DNA from: Paenibacillus antri
GTDB taxonomy: Bacteria; Bacillota; Bacilli; Paenibacillales; YIM-B00363
DNA: 64,000 bases
Direction of reading: 5' to 3'
Assembly: GCF_005765165.1 (NCBI RefSeq)
Contig: NZ_VCIW01000006.1
Coordinates: 186,001 to 250,000 of the forward strand
The number at the start of each line of letters is the position of its first letter. Position 1 is the stretch's first letter. Shown here one piece after another: positions 28,790-38,089 of this stretch. Position numbers and translations under genes: made by a program. Below the pieces are notes generated by a model, which saw nothing but the letters and a program-made list of their open reading frames with translations, had not been told where the DNA came from and did not search any database.

Positions 28790-29838
28790 AGCGGCGGTAG
28801 CCGGGGGAAATGTGCGACATAAGCGCGAATACGCGCTTAGGGCGACGGTAGCCGGGGGAAATGTGCGACATAAGCGCGAATACGCGCTTGGAGCGGAGGT
28901 AGCCGGGGGAAATGTGCGAAATAAGCGCGAATACGCGCCTAGAGCGGCGGAAGACGGGGGAAGCGTGCGACATAAGCGCGAATACGCGCTTGGAGCGGCG
29001 GTAGCCGGGGGAAGCGTGCGAAATAAGCGCGAATACGCGCTTGGAGCGGCGGAAGTCGGGGGCAGCGTGCGAAATAAGCGCGAATACGCGCTTGGAGCGG
29101 CGGTAGCCGGGGGAAGCGTGCGACATAAGCGCGAATACGCGCTTGGAGCGGCGGAAGTCGGGGGAAGCGTGCGAAATAAGCGCGAATACGCGCTTGGAGC
29201 GGCGGTAGCCGGGGGAAGCGTGCGAAATAAGCGCGAATACGCGCTTAGAGCGGCGGTAGCCGGGGGAAGCGTGCGAAATAAGCGCGAATACGCGCTTGGA
29301 GCGGCGGAAGACGGGGGAAGCGTGCGAAAGAAGCGCGAATACGCGCTTAGAGCGGCGGTAGCCGGGGGAATGTGCGAAATAAGCGCGAATACGCGCTTGG
29401 AGCGGAGGTAGCCGGGGGAAATGTGCGAAATAAGCGCGAATACGCGCCTAGAGCGGCGGAAGACGGGGGAAGCGTGCGACATAAGCGCGAATACGCGCTT
29501 GGAGCGGCGGTAGCCGGGGGAAATGTGCGACATAAGCGCGAATACGCGCTTGGAGCGGCGGTAGCCGGGGGAAGCTTGCGAAATAAGCGCGAATACGCGC
29601 TTGGAGTGGCGGTAGCCGGGGGAAATGTGCGAAAGAAGCGCGAATACGCGCTTAGAGCGGCGGTAGCCGGGGGAAGCGCGCGAAATAAGCGCGAATACGC
29701 GCTTAGAGCGGCGGAAGACGGGGGAAGCGTGCGAAAGAAGCGCGAATACGCGCTTAGAGCGGCGGAAGACGGGGGAAGCGTGCGACATAAGCGCGAATAC
29801 GCGCTTAGAGCGGCGGTAGCCGGGGGAAGCGCGCGAAA
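28790..29838. repeat. Tandem array, ~20 x 51 bp, one hairpin per unit
   Basis: Twenty units of 51 bp run between the fad-operon terminator and the transketolase gene. One unit, ending near 29371, is 50 bp. Each carries AAGCGCGAATACGCGCTT or a close variant, a 7-bp stem with AATA loop. Units 12-14 repeat the variant pattern of units 2-4, pointing to a larger duplication. Because 51 is a multiple of three, long open frames run through the array on both strands; these have no plausible start, and one frame is broken by the 50-bp unit, so I treat the array as non-coding. Confidence 0.92.
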
Positions 29839-29901
29839 GCGAGACGTCGCCCGACGCCTGCGCTTTCGCACGGCGCTGTGGCAAAGGCCTCGGCACAGTG
29901 G

Positions 29902-29907
29902 TACAAT
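29902..29907 (+). promoter_or_regulatory. Possible -10 box for transketolase
   Basis: TACAAT lies 42 bp before the start codon, directly after the tandem array; a -35 box (TGTGGC region, ~18 bp upstream) is poor. Confidence 0.35.
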
Positions 29908-29948
29908 GAAACCAATTGTCTGAAACGCCAAGGAGGAGTAGAGAAAGC

Positions 29949-31970
29949 ATGACAACTGCAAGCAGAACGATCGACCAACTGTCGATCGACACGATCCGCA
30001 CGCTGTCGATCGACGCGATCGAGAAGGCGAAATCCGGCCACCCGGGCATGCCGATGGGCGCCGCCCCGATGGCCTACGAGCTCTGGGCGAGATTCATGAA
30101 CCACAGCTCCGCGAATCCGACGTGGGTGAACCGCGATCGGTTCGTCCTGTCCGCGGGCCACGGTTCGATGCTGTTATACAGCCTTCTTCACTTATTCGGA
30201 TACGAAGACACGCCGATGGAGCAATTGAAGCAGTTCCGCCAATGGGGCTCGAAGACGCCGGGTCACCCGGAATTCGGCCACACGGCGGGCGTCGACGCGA
30301 CGACGGGGCCGCTCGGCCAAGGGTTCGCGATGGCGGTCGGCATGGCGATGGCGGAAGCGCACACGGCGGCGGTATACAACCGCGACGGCTACAACGTCAT
30401 CGATCATTACACGTACGTCATCTGCGGCGACGGCGACCTGATGGAGGGCATCTCCGGCGAAGCGGCGTCGCTCGCGGCTCATCTGAAGCTGAACAAGCTG
30501 GTCGTCCTGTACGATTCCAACGACATCTCGCTCGACGGCGATCTGAACCTCGCGTTCTCCGAGAACGTGGAGACGCGGTTCAAGGGCTACGGCTGGAACG
30601 TCATCCGCGTGAACGACGGCAACGATCTCGCCGAGATCAACAAGGCGATCGCGGCGGCGAAGAACAGCGACGCCCCGACGCTGATCGAAGTGAAGACGGT
30701 CATCGGCTACGGCTCTCCGAACAAGCAAGGCAAGGGCGGCCACGCTGGCCCGCACGGCTCGCCGCTCGGCGGCGACGAGGCGAAGCTGACGAAGGCGTTC
30801 TACGAGTGGCCGCACGAGGAGTTCCACGTGCCGGAAGCGGTCGCGGCGAACTTCGCCGAGCTGAAGGCGAAGGGCGATGCGGCGGCCGCGGCATGGAAGG
30901 AGCTGTTCGCGAAGTACCGCGACGCGCATCCGGCGCTGGCCGCGCAATTCGAGACGGCGTTCGCGGGCGAAAACCCGGCGGGCTGGGACGCGGCGATTCC
31001 GACGTTCGACACTAGCGAGAAGCCGATGGCGACTCGCGCGGCGTCCGGCAAGGTCATCAACGCGATCTCGCCGAACCTGCCGACGTTCTTCGGCGGCTCC
31101 GCGGACCTCGAATCGTCGACGAACACGCACCTGAACGACACGGGCAAGTTCCAACCGGGCAGCTACGCCGAGCGGAACGTCTACTTCGGCGTGCGCGAGT
31201 TCGCGATGGGCGCGGCGATGAACGGCATGGCGCTGCACGGCGGCGTGAAGGCGTTCGGCGGGACGTTCTTCGTGTTCTCCGACTACCTCCGTCCGGCGAT
31301 TCGTCTCGCGGCGATCCAGAAGCTGCCGGTCGTGTACGTGTTCACGCACGACTCGATCGCGGTCGGCGAAGACGGCCCGACGCACGAGCCGATCGAGCAG
31401 CTCGCGGCGATCCGCTCGATGATCGACGTCACGGTCATCCGCCCGGCCGACGCGAACGAAACCGCGGAAGCGTGGCGCTACGCGTTGTCGAGCAAAGACC
31501 GTCCGGTCGCGCTCATCTTGACCCGCCAAAACCTGCCGGTGCTCGCGGGCACGGCGGAGAACGCGCGCGACGGCATCGCTCGCGGCGCATACGTCATCGC
31601 GGACGCGCCGGCGGGCGCGAAGCCGGCGGCGCAAATTATCGCGACGGGCTCCGAAGTGCAGCTCGCCGTGGACGCGCAGAAGGCGCTCGCGCTAGAGGGC
31701 ATCCACGTTCGCGTCGTCTCGATGCCGAGCATGGACCGCTTCGAAGCGCAAGACAAGGCGTACCGCCAATCCGTCATTCTGCCGGACGTGAAGGCGCGCC
31801 TCGTCATCGAGATGGCTTCGCCGTTCGGCTGGCATAAGTACGCCGGCGACGAAGGAGACATCCTCGGCATCTCGACGTACGGCGCATCGGCGCCGGGACC
31901 GAAGGTGATCGAAGAGTACGGCTTCACGGTGCCGAACGTCGTCGCCAAGGTGAAGGCGCTGCTGAAGTAG
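29949..31970 (+). CDS. tkt: Transketolase
   Basis: 673 residues from the ATG at 29949, preceded by AAGGAGGAG; an in-frame start 33 bp earlier is unlikely. The thiamine-diphosphate motif [17 protein letters not shown] is at about residue 155; [11 protein letters not shown] at the N-terminus and [16 protein letters not shown] in the pyrimidine domain are typical. It transfers two-carbon ketol units in the pentose phosphate pathway. Single-gene unit: it has its own upstream signal and a strong terminator at 32009. Confidence 0.96.
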   Translation: MTTASRTIDQLSIDTIRTLSIDAIEKAKSGHPGMPMGAAPMAYELWARFMNHSSANPTWVNRDRFVLSAGHGSMLLYSLLHLFGYEDTPMEQLKQFRQWGSKTPGHPEFGHTAGVDATTGPLGQGFAMAVGMAMAEAHTAAVYNRDGYNVIDHYTYVICGDGDLMEGISGEAASLAAHLKLNKLVVLYDSNDISLDGDLNLAFSENVETRFKGYGWNVIRVNDGNDLAEINKAIAAAKNSDAPTLIEVKTVIGYGSPNKQGKGGHAGPHGSPLGGDEAKLTKAFYEWPHEEFHVPEAVAANFAELKAKGDAAAAAWKELFAKYRDAHPALAAQFETAFAGENPAGWDAAIPTFDTSEKPMATRAASGKVINAISPNLPTFFGGSADLESSTNTHLNDTGKFQPGSYAERNVYFGVREFAMGAAMNGMALHGGVKAFGGTFFVFSDYLRPAIRLAAIQKLPVVYVFTHDSIAVGEDGPTHEPIEQLAAIRSMIDVTVIRPADANETAEAWRYALSSKDRPVALILTRQNLPVLAGTAENARDGIARGAYVIADAPAGAKPAAQIIATGSEVQLAVDAQKALALEGIHVRVVSMPSMDRFEAQDKAYRQSVILPDVKARLVIEMASPFGWHKYAGDEGDILGISTYGASAPGPKVIEEYGFTVPNVVAKVKALLK

Positions 31971-32008
31971 ATTCGACTTACCGCTTTATAAGCGCATAAG
32001 CGCGATTC

Positions 32009-32047
32009 GCGCCGCTCCCCCTCGCAAGAGGGCGGGCGGCGCTTTTT
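32009..32047 (+). terminator. Terminator after tkt
   Basis: GC-rich stem (GCGCCGC...CCCTC / GAGGG...GGCGGCGC) with a GCAA loop followed by TTTTT, 38 bp after the tkt stop. Confidence 0.88.
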
Positions 32048-32083
32048 CGTCGAAAAAGTATATCATCATCCATGAAATAGCGT

Positions 32084-32089
32084 TATAAT
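32084..32089 (+). promoter_or_regulatory. Probable -10 box of the riboswitch leader
   Basis: TATAAT about 55 bp upstream of the aptamer, between the tkt terminator and the riboswitch. A TATCAT at 32061 with 17-bp spacing is a weak -35 candidate. Confidence 0.5.
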
Positions 32090-32142
32090 GATTTTGAGAG
32101 AATGATTTGAAAGACCTAGTAGAATATACATCCTCAGGAAAA

Positions 32143-32218
32143 TTAGGCAAACCCATTGAAAATTGGGGGCGCAAAGCTATAGGGGCTAACGTGTTACACT
32201 ATGCCAGCCAGCTGCCGA
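32143..32218 (+). promoter_or_regulatory. Cyclic-di-GMP-I (GEMM-I) riboswitch aptamer
   Basis: The conserved GEMM-I landmarks occur in order: AGGCAAACC, a hairpin capped by a GAAA tetraloop, GGCGCAAAGC (consensus GACGCAAAGC), GGGGCTAA, and ATGCCAGCCAGCTGCCG at the 3' side, the tetraloop-receptor/ligand part. The position equivalent to G20 in the Vc2 aptamer reads G, which is the c-di-GMP rather than the cGAMP form. It is followed within 15 bp by an intrinsic terminator and then by a gene for a c-di-GMP synthesis/degradation protein, so transcription attenuation by its own product is likely. Confidence 0.9.
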
Positions 32219-32232
32219 ACGTGGAAAGAGTC

Positions 32233-32263
32233 ATCCGGCCCTTTTATTCGGCCGGATTTTTTT
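32233..32263 (+). terminator. Riboswitch expression-platform terminator
   Basis: Perfect 8-bp stem ATCCGGCC/GGCCGGAT with a 9-nt loop and a run of seven T. It lies between the aptamer and the start codon at 32309, so ligand-dependent read-through would control the downstream gene. Confidence 0.9.
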
Positions 32264-32308
32264 GTCTCATTCGTTGTCCTGAATGCATTCGAAAGGGGAA
32301 GCCTCGTA

Positions 32309-34819
32309 ATGAACACCGATGAATCCGTGATAAATATTTTGATGGTGGACGACCGCCCCGAAAATTTGCTCGCGCTGGAAGCGATCATCGAACGGGACGA
32401 CTATCGGCTCATCAAGGCGTCCTCCGGCGAGGAAGCGCTGAAGTGCCTCTTGAAATACGACTTCGCCGTCATCTTGCTCGACGTGCAGATGCCGGGCATC
32501 GACGGCTTCGCCACCGCGAAGATCATTAAGGCGCGGGAGAAGACGAAGAACATCCCGATCATTTTCATTACGGCCAATTACATGGATTCGAACCATATTT
32601 TCACCGGCTATTCCGTCGGCGCGATCGACTATATTTTGAAGCCGTTCGATCCGATCGTGCTGAAGGCGAAGGTCGAGGGATTCGTAGATTTATATAAGCT
32701 GAATCAGAAGTTGCTTCGCCAGAGCGAGGCGCTCGCCGAGAAGTCGAAGGAGGTCGAGCGAGCGAACGCGGAGCTGCGCGTCTCCGAAGCGCTGGCGAAC
32801 GTCATCAGCGGCACGTCGATCGATTCGATGCTCGTCATGGACGGACGCGGGATGATCCTGCGGGCGAATCCTGCGGTCGAAACGATGTTCGGTTATAGCG
32901 AAACGGAGATGGTCGGCGACACCGTCTTCTCGTTGTTTCCGGACGAGTCCTCGCGGAAGATCGTCGCGTCCGCGCTCGAAGCCGTCGCCCGGATGGATCT
33001 CGCGCCTTCGATCGAACCGCACGCGGAGATGGTCGCGACGCGGAAGGAAGGAAGCGCCTTCCCTGCGGAGGTTCAATTCGGCAGCCGGTACGTGTCGGAC
33101 CGCTGCATCGTCGCATGTACGATTCGAGACGTTACGAAGAAGAAGCGCGACCAAGAGACGATCGCGCATATGGCGTATCACGACGGGCTGACGCAGCTGC
33201 CGAATCGCAGAAGGTTCAACGAGCGGTTAGCCGAAGCGCTGCACGCGGCCAAGCGGAGCGCCGGGAACTTGTCGATGATGTATTTGGACATGGATCGGTT
33301 TAAATATGTAAACGATTCCTTAGGACACGCGATCGGCGACAAGCTGCTGAAGGAGGTCGCCGACCGGCTGGCGGGCTGCATGCGCGCGGGCGACTTCGCG
33401 GCCCGAATCGGCGGCGACGAATTCAGCGTACTGCTGCCGGACACGAACCGGGAGACCGCGCTCGAATGCGCCGAACGAATTCTCGAAGCGTTCCAGAAGC
33501 CGATCCACCTCGACCAGTACGAATTGTTCGTGACGACCAGCATCGGCATCAGCGTCTTCCCGTACGACGGCGACGACGCGCAGCAGCTGATGAAGAACGC
33601 GGACGCGGCGCTCTATCGCGCGAAGGAGCAAGGGAAGAACCGGTACAAGGTGTTTCATACCGGCATGAACTTAAGCTCTTATCGAAACTTCATGCTGCAG
33701 AACGAATTGCGCAAGGCGATCGAGCGCGAGGAGCTCAGGCTCGTCTACCAGCCGCGGATCGACGTCAAGACCGGGGCGGTGACGAGCGCGGAGGCGCTGC
33801 TTCGATGGAAGCATCCGAATTGGGGCACCGTGCTGCCTTCGGAATTCATCCCGCTCGCCGAGGAGAGCGGACAGATGGCCGAGCTCGGCGAGTGGGTGCT
33901 GCGGACGGCCAGCAAGCAGAGCGTGGATTGGCAGCGGGCCGGCATCGCGCCGATCCGCGTCGCGGTGAACTTCTCGGCCCATCAGTTCCTGCATCGGGAC
34001 GCGGGCGAGCGGATCCGGCGCATTCTCGAACAGAACGAGCTGCGTCCCGAGCTGCTGGAGATCGAGATTACGGAGACGGCGCTCATGGGGAACGAGGAGA
34101 GCGTAACGAGAACGCTGCGGCAGTTGAAGTCGGCCGGCATCGCCGTCAGCATCGACGACTTCGGAACGGGCTACTCGTCCTTGAACTACTTGCGGCGCTT
34201 CCCCGTCGATTCGATCAAGATCGACAAGTCGTTCGTGCAAGATTTGTGCAAGAGCGCGTCCGACAGCACGCCGTTCGTGCAGGCGATCGTCTCGTTGGCG
34301 CAGAGCCTGCGCATGACCGTCGTCGCGGAAGGCGTAGAGACGGAGGGGCAGCTAAGCAAGCTGCGAGCGCTGCATTGCGACGAGTTCCAAGGATACTTGT
34401 TCTGCCCTCCCGTCGAGGCGGCCGACTTCGAAGCGTTCTTGGTCCGTTCTCAAGCGCCGAAGACGGACAAGACGGACGGAACGAACGATCCCGCCGTCGC
34501 GCAGGAGCGGCTGCACGTCGTTCGGGACGAGCCGTCGGAAAGCCAAAACCAGGAAATTCTGAACCGGGCGCTCCTTCATACGAAAGAGACGTACTCGATT
34601 TCCCCCCGGGAATTCGATGTGTTCCATTTGATGGTAAACGGGTTCAACAATAAGGAAATTTCGGATAAGTTGTTTATCAGCGAGCATACGGTGAAGAACC
34701 ATATTACGCACATTTTCCAGAAGCTCAACGTCAACGATCGCGTCCAGGCGATGGCGAAAATTTATCAGACGTGCATCGACGAAGGGAAAGCGGTTCGAGC
34801 GAACCGAAAGTCCGGGTAG
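32309..34819 (+). CDS. REC-PAS-GGDEF-EAL-LuxR_HTH c-di-GMP protein
   Basis: 836 residues from the ATG at 32309 (GAAAGGGGA upstream). Domains in order: receiver (residues ~6-125, Asp58 in LLDVQMPG), a short coiled coil, PAS (~155-275), GGDEF with intact GGDEF at 368-372, EAL with EALLRW at ~495 plus EITETAL and DDFGTGYSS, and a C-terminal LuxR-type HTH (~765-825; NKEISDKLFISEHTVKNHI). Both diguanylate cyclase and phosphodiesterase sites look catalytically intact. A DNA-binding LuxR tail on a GGDEF-EAL protein is unusual. Under control of the c-di-GMP-I riboswitch; followed 27 bp later by the hybrid kinase gene. Confidence 0.9.
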   Translation: MNTDESVINILMVDDRPENLLALEAIIERDDYRLIKASSGEEALKCLLKYDFAVILLDVQMPGIDGFATAKIIKAREKTKNIPIIFITANYMDSNHIFTGYSVGAIDYILKPFDPIVLKAKVEGFVDLYKLNQKLLRQSEALAEKSKEVERANAELRVSEALANVISGTSIDSMLVMDGRGMILRANPAVETMFGYSETEMVGDTVFSLFPDESSRKIVASALEAVARMDLAPSIEPHAEMVATRKEGSAFPAEVQFGSRYVSDRCIVACTIRDVTKKKRDQETIAHMAYHDGLTQLPNRRRFNERLAEALHAAKRSAGNLSMMYLDMDRFKYVNDSLGHAIGDKLLKEVADRLAGCMRAGDFAARIGGDEFSVLLPDTNRETALECAERILEAFQKPIHLDQYELFVTTSIGISVFPYDGDDAQQLMKNADAALYRAKEQGKNRYKVFHTGMNLSSYRNFMLQNELRKAIEREELRLVYQPRIDVKTGAVTSAEALLRWKHPNWGTVLPSEFIPLAEESGQMAELGEWVLRTASKQSVDWQRAGIAPIRVAVNFSAHQFLHRDAGERIRRILEQNELRPELLEIEITETALMGNEESVTRTLRQLKSAGIAVSIDDFGTGYSSLNYLRRFPVDSIKIDKSFVQDLCKSASDSTPFVQAIVSLAQSLRMTVVAEGVETEGQLSKLRALHCDEFQGYLFCPPVEAADFEAFLVRSQAPKTDKTDGTNDPAVAQERLHVVRDEPSESQNQEILNRALLHTKETYSISPREFDVFHLMVNGFNNKEISDKLFISEHTVKNHITHIFQKLNVNDRVQAMAKIYQTCIDEGKAVRANRKSG

Positions 34820-34846
34820 CGTCAGCCGAGAAAGAAGGGGTTCCTG

Positions 34847-37800
34847 ATGAAAATTAAAACGAAGTTAATGCTGGGGCTCAGCGCGCTGCCCGTTCTCTTC
34901 GTGCTGCTGGTCGTCGTCGGCTGGATTCAAAACGCGACTTTGAAGACCATGAGCGCCTCCTTGAAGGCGGATTACGACACCGCGTTTCTCGCCGAGCAAA
35001 TACATCGACAAGTGAAAAACGAAGCGATCTACTTGCGGAATATGGCGTTATTCCAAGACGATGCGTCCATCGACAAGGAAATCGAGCTGCTGCAAGCGGA
35101 GAGCGAGTCCGTCGTGACCGGGCTCGCGATGCTCCAATCGATGGTGGAGACGCCCGAGCAGCGGGCGCTCGTGGAGCGGGTGCATGACGTAAACCACGAG
35201 TTCATTGAATACAAGGACGAAGTGGTGCGGCATTTCGCCGAAGGCCGGCGCGCCGAAGGCGTCGCGTTGATCAACGATCGGGGACATGAGATCCACGATC
35301 GGTTTTTCGAAGCGATCTCGAAGCTGACGGACGATCTGGAGTCGCAGATGGAGAGCGCCCTCACCGAAGTTCCGCGCGACTTCCAACGCAACTTGTTCAT
35401 CCTCGGCATGGCGGCGCTCCTAGGCGTCGTGTTGACCGCGGCTTCCTTGTACAAGCGGGTATGGACGGTCGCCGTGCGGCTGAACCGCGTATCCGGCATC
35501 ATCGCGAGCGTCGCCGACGGAACGTCGGATCTTCGGACGATAATCGAAGCGACGTCGGAAGACGAGATCGACGACGTCGCCCGTTCGTTCAATCGTATGG
35601 CCTCGTCGCTCGCGGAGCAGCGGGAGCGGGAGCGGGACGAGCATTGGCTCAAGTCCAACGTCGCGGAAATCACAGGGCTCCTCACGGGCGCGCGCGATAT
35701 GGAAGCCGTCGCCAAGTCGTTCCTCTCCAAGGCGGTGCCGGCGGTGGAGGGCTGTCATGCGGTGTTTTACGCGAAGGAAACGGAGGCGCTTCGGGACGAA
35801 CCCGCATTGAAATTGATGGCGTCGTACGCGTTCAAGGAACGGAAGCATCTCGCCAACACGTTCTCGATGGGCGAAGGGTTGATCGGACAAGCCGCCTTGG
35901 AAAATGCCCCCATCCTCCTCACCTCCGTGCCGCCGGATTACGTCACCGTACGCTCCGGGTTGGGCGAAGCGCCTCCGATGAACGTATACGTATTGCCGAT
36001 CAGCTTCAAGGAAGAAGTGCTCGCGGTCGTCGAGATCGCTTCCTTCAAGTCGTTCACGCCGATCCAGCAAGAGTTCTTGGAGGAGATGAGGTCTCATCTG
36101 GGGATCATTCTCGACAGCGTCGCGAGCCGCATTCGATTGGCGGCCATGCTGGAGCAGTCGCAAGTGCTGACGGAGGAGCTGCAAGTTCAGTCCGAGGAGC
36201 TCCAGTCCCAGCAGGAAGAGCTGCGCGCGACGAACGAAGAGCTCGAGGAGCAGACGCTGGCGCTCAGACGATCCGAGGAGAAGCTTCAGGCGCAGCAAGA
36301 GGAGCTGGAGCAGACGAACGCCGAACTGAAGGAAAAGGCGGAACGGCTGGAACTGCAGAACAAGCGGTTCGAAGAGACGAACAAGGAGATCGAGATCGCC
36401 CGAGTCGGTCTGGTCGAGCAGGCGAGACAGCTCGCCCTCAGCTCCAAGTACAAATCCGAATTTCTGGCGAATATGTCGCACGAGCTGCGCACCCCGTTGA
36501 ACAGCTTGTTGATCTTGTCCAAGCTGCTGTCCGACAACAACGGGGGGAACCTGACGGAGAAGCAGATCGAATACGCGAAAATCATATATTCCTCCGGCAG
36601 CGACCTGTTGGCGCTCATTAACGACATTCTGGATTTGGCCAAGATCGAATCCGGGAAGATGGACGCGGCGCCGAGCGACGTCCGTCTCGCGGAACTGGCG
36701 GAATTCGCCGAGGCGAGCTTCCGCGCGGTCGCGAGCGAGAAGGGGCTCGGGTTCCGGGTCGTCCTGCGGGACGGTCTGCCGGAGACGGTCTACAGCGACG
36801 AGCGTCGGCTGCAGCAGGTGCTTCGGAACTTATTGTCGAACGCGTTCAAGTTCACGCACGAAGGCGACGTCGCGCTCGAGATCGGCGTCGCCGACAGGGG
36901 GAAGCGGGCGATCGCCTTCTCCGTCGCCGATACCGGCATCGGCATCGCCGAGGACAAGCAGGAGCTGATCTTCCAAGCGTTCCAGCAAGCCGACGGGACG
37001 ACGAGCCGCAAGTACGGCGGGACGGGGCTGGGGCTGTCCATCTGCCGGGAAATCGCCGAGCTCTTAGGCGGAGAGATCGTCGTAGAGAGCCGAGAAGGCG
37101 AGGGGAGCGTCTTTACGTTCTACGTAGGCGATTACGAAGGGACGGACGACGCGCGGAATCTCGCGCAAGCCGCGGTCGAGGCGGCCGCGGCGGTCGAGGG
37201 CGCCAAGCTTCCTCAGACGCCGTCCGCCGTCGAACCGACGCCGAATCCCGTTCCGCTTCCGCGGGTCCCTCACATCAAGAAGCTGCTGATCGTCGACGAC
37301 GACGTTAGGCAGCGCAGCAGCTTAATGGAGCTGCTCGGCGGCAAAGACGTCATCATTAAGGCCGTGTCGACGGGCAAGGAAGCGCTCGAGCAGCTGAAGG
37401 TCGATACGTTCGACTGTATGGTGCTCGATCTGGGGCTGACGGACACGACGGGCTTCGAGCTGCTCGAGACGATCAAGACGGACGAATCGCAGGAGCAGGT
37501 GACCGTATTTATTTATACGGGCCGCGACTTGTCGTCGAAAGAGGAAATTCAACTGAAGAAATACGCGCATACGATCATTATTAAGGACTCCCATTCCCCC
37601 GAGCGGCTGATGGACGAACTGGAGCTGTTCCTCTCCTCCGGCGCGAGCCGTGCGGAAGCGTCGTCCGGGCTAGACGCGGAAGCGATCGAACGTCGATCGG
37701 GGCTGGAAGGGAAGCGGGTGCTGCTCATCGACGACGACGTAAGGAACGTGTTCGCGCTGTCGAGCGCGCTCGAGGCCCAGGGCATGGACGTCGCGTTCGC

Positions 37801-38089
37801 GGAAAACGGGGCGGAAGGGCTTGAGCTGTTGGAACGGAGCCCGCCGTTCGACATCGTACTGACGGACATCATGATGCCGGAGATGGACGGCTACGAGACG
37901 ATTCGGCGGCTGCGGGCGAAGCCGGCGTTCGAGCGGCTGCCGGTCATCGCGCTCACCGCGAAGGCGATGCGGGAGGATCGGGAGCGATGCCTCGAGGTCG
38001 GGGCGTCGGATTATATCGCGAAGCCCGTCGATCCGGCGCAGCTGCTTTCCTTGATGAAGGTGTGGGTATACCCGGAAGGGGATGCGTGA
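34847..38089 (+). CDS. Hybrid sensor histidine kinase with two receiver domains
   Basis: 1080 residues. Membrane segment 1 at residues ~7-27, an extracytoplasmic helical sensor (~28-180), segment 2 (~183-205), HAMP, GAF (~270-425), a long Glu/Gln-rich coiled coil (~430-535), then HisKA with His545 in MSHELRTPLNS, HATPase_c (NLLSNAFKFTHEG, DTGIGIAEDK, GGTGLGLSICREIA), and two receivers with Asp861 and Asp1007. REC1 is somewhat divergent (VLDLGLTDTTGF); REC2 is canonical. No Hpt domain in the protein; a free Hpt protein is encoded at 49458. The stop overlaps the cheR start (TGATG). Confidence 0.92.
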   Translation: MKIKTKLMLGLSALPVLFVLLVVVGWIQNATLKTMSASLKADYDTAFLAEQIHRQVKNEAIYLRNMALFQDDASIDKEIELLQAESESVVTGLAMLQSMVETPEQRALVERVHDVNHEFIEYKDEVVRHFAEGRRAEGVALINDRGHEIHDRFFEAISKLTDDLESQMESALTEVPRDFQRNLFILGMAALLGVVLTAASLYKRVWTVAVRLNRVSGIIASVADGTSDLRTIIEATSEDEIDDVARSFNRMASSLAEQRERERDEHWLKSNVAEITGLLTGARDMEAVAKSFLSKAVPAVEGCHAVFYAKETEALRDEPALKLMASYAFKERKHLANTFSMGEGLIGQAALENAPILLTSVPPDYVTVRSGLGEAPPMNVYVLPISFKEEVLAVVEIASFKSFTPIQQEFLEEMRSHLGIILDSVASRIRLAAMLEQSQVLTEELQVQSEELQSQQEELRATNEELEEQTLALRRSEEKLQAQQEELEQTNAELKEKAERLELQNKRFEETNKEIEIARVGLVEQARQLALSSKYKSEFLANMSHELRTPLNSLLILSKLLSDNNGGNLTEKQIEYAKIIYSSGSDLLALINDILDLAKIESGKMDAAPSDVRLAELAEFAEASFRAVASEKGLGFRVVLRDGLPETVYSDERRLQQVLRNLLSNAFKFTHEGDVALEIGVADRGKRAIAFSVADTGIGIAEDKQELIFQAFQQADGTTSRKYGGTGLGLSICREIAELLGGEIVVESREGEGSVFTFYVGDYEGTDDARNLAQAAVEAAAAVEGAKLPQTPSAVEPTPNPVPLPRVPHIKKLLIVDDDVRQRSSLMELLGGKDVIIKAVSTGKEALEQLKVDTFDCMVLDLGLTDTTGFELLETIKTDESQEQVTVFIYTGRDLSSKEEIQLKKYAHTIIIKDSHSPERLMDELELFLSSGASRAEASSGLDAEAIERRSGLEGKRVLLIDDDVRNVFALSSALEAQGMDVAFAENGAEGLELLERSPPFDIVLTDIMMPEMDGYETIRRLRAKPAFERLPVIALTAKAMREDRERCLEVGASDYIAKPVDPAQLLSLMKVWVYPEGDA

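Noticed and set aside
28790-29838. CRISPR array
   Set aside because: Units are continuous near-identical repeats without unique spacers and no cas genes are present; the same applies to the other two arrays.
28667-30049. Long minus-strand open frame (460 codons) and plus-strand frames through the 51-bp array, which would encode 17-residue repeat proteins
   Set aside because: They exist because the repeat length is divisible by three; both strands are open at once, no ribosome binding site or sensible start is present, and the 50-bp unit breaks the frame.
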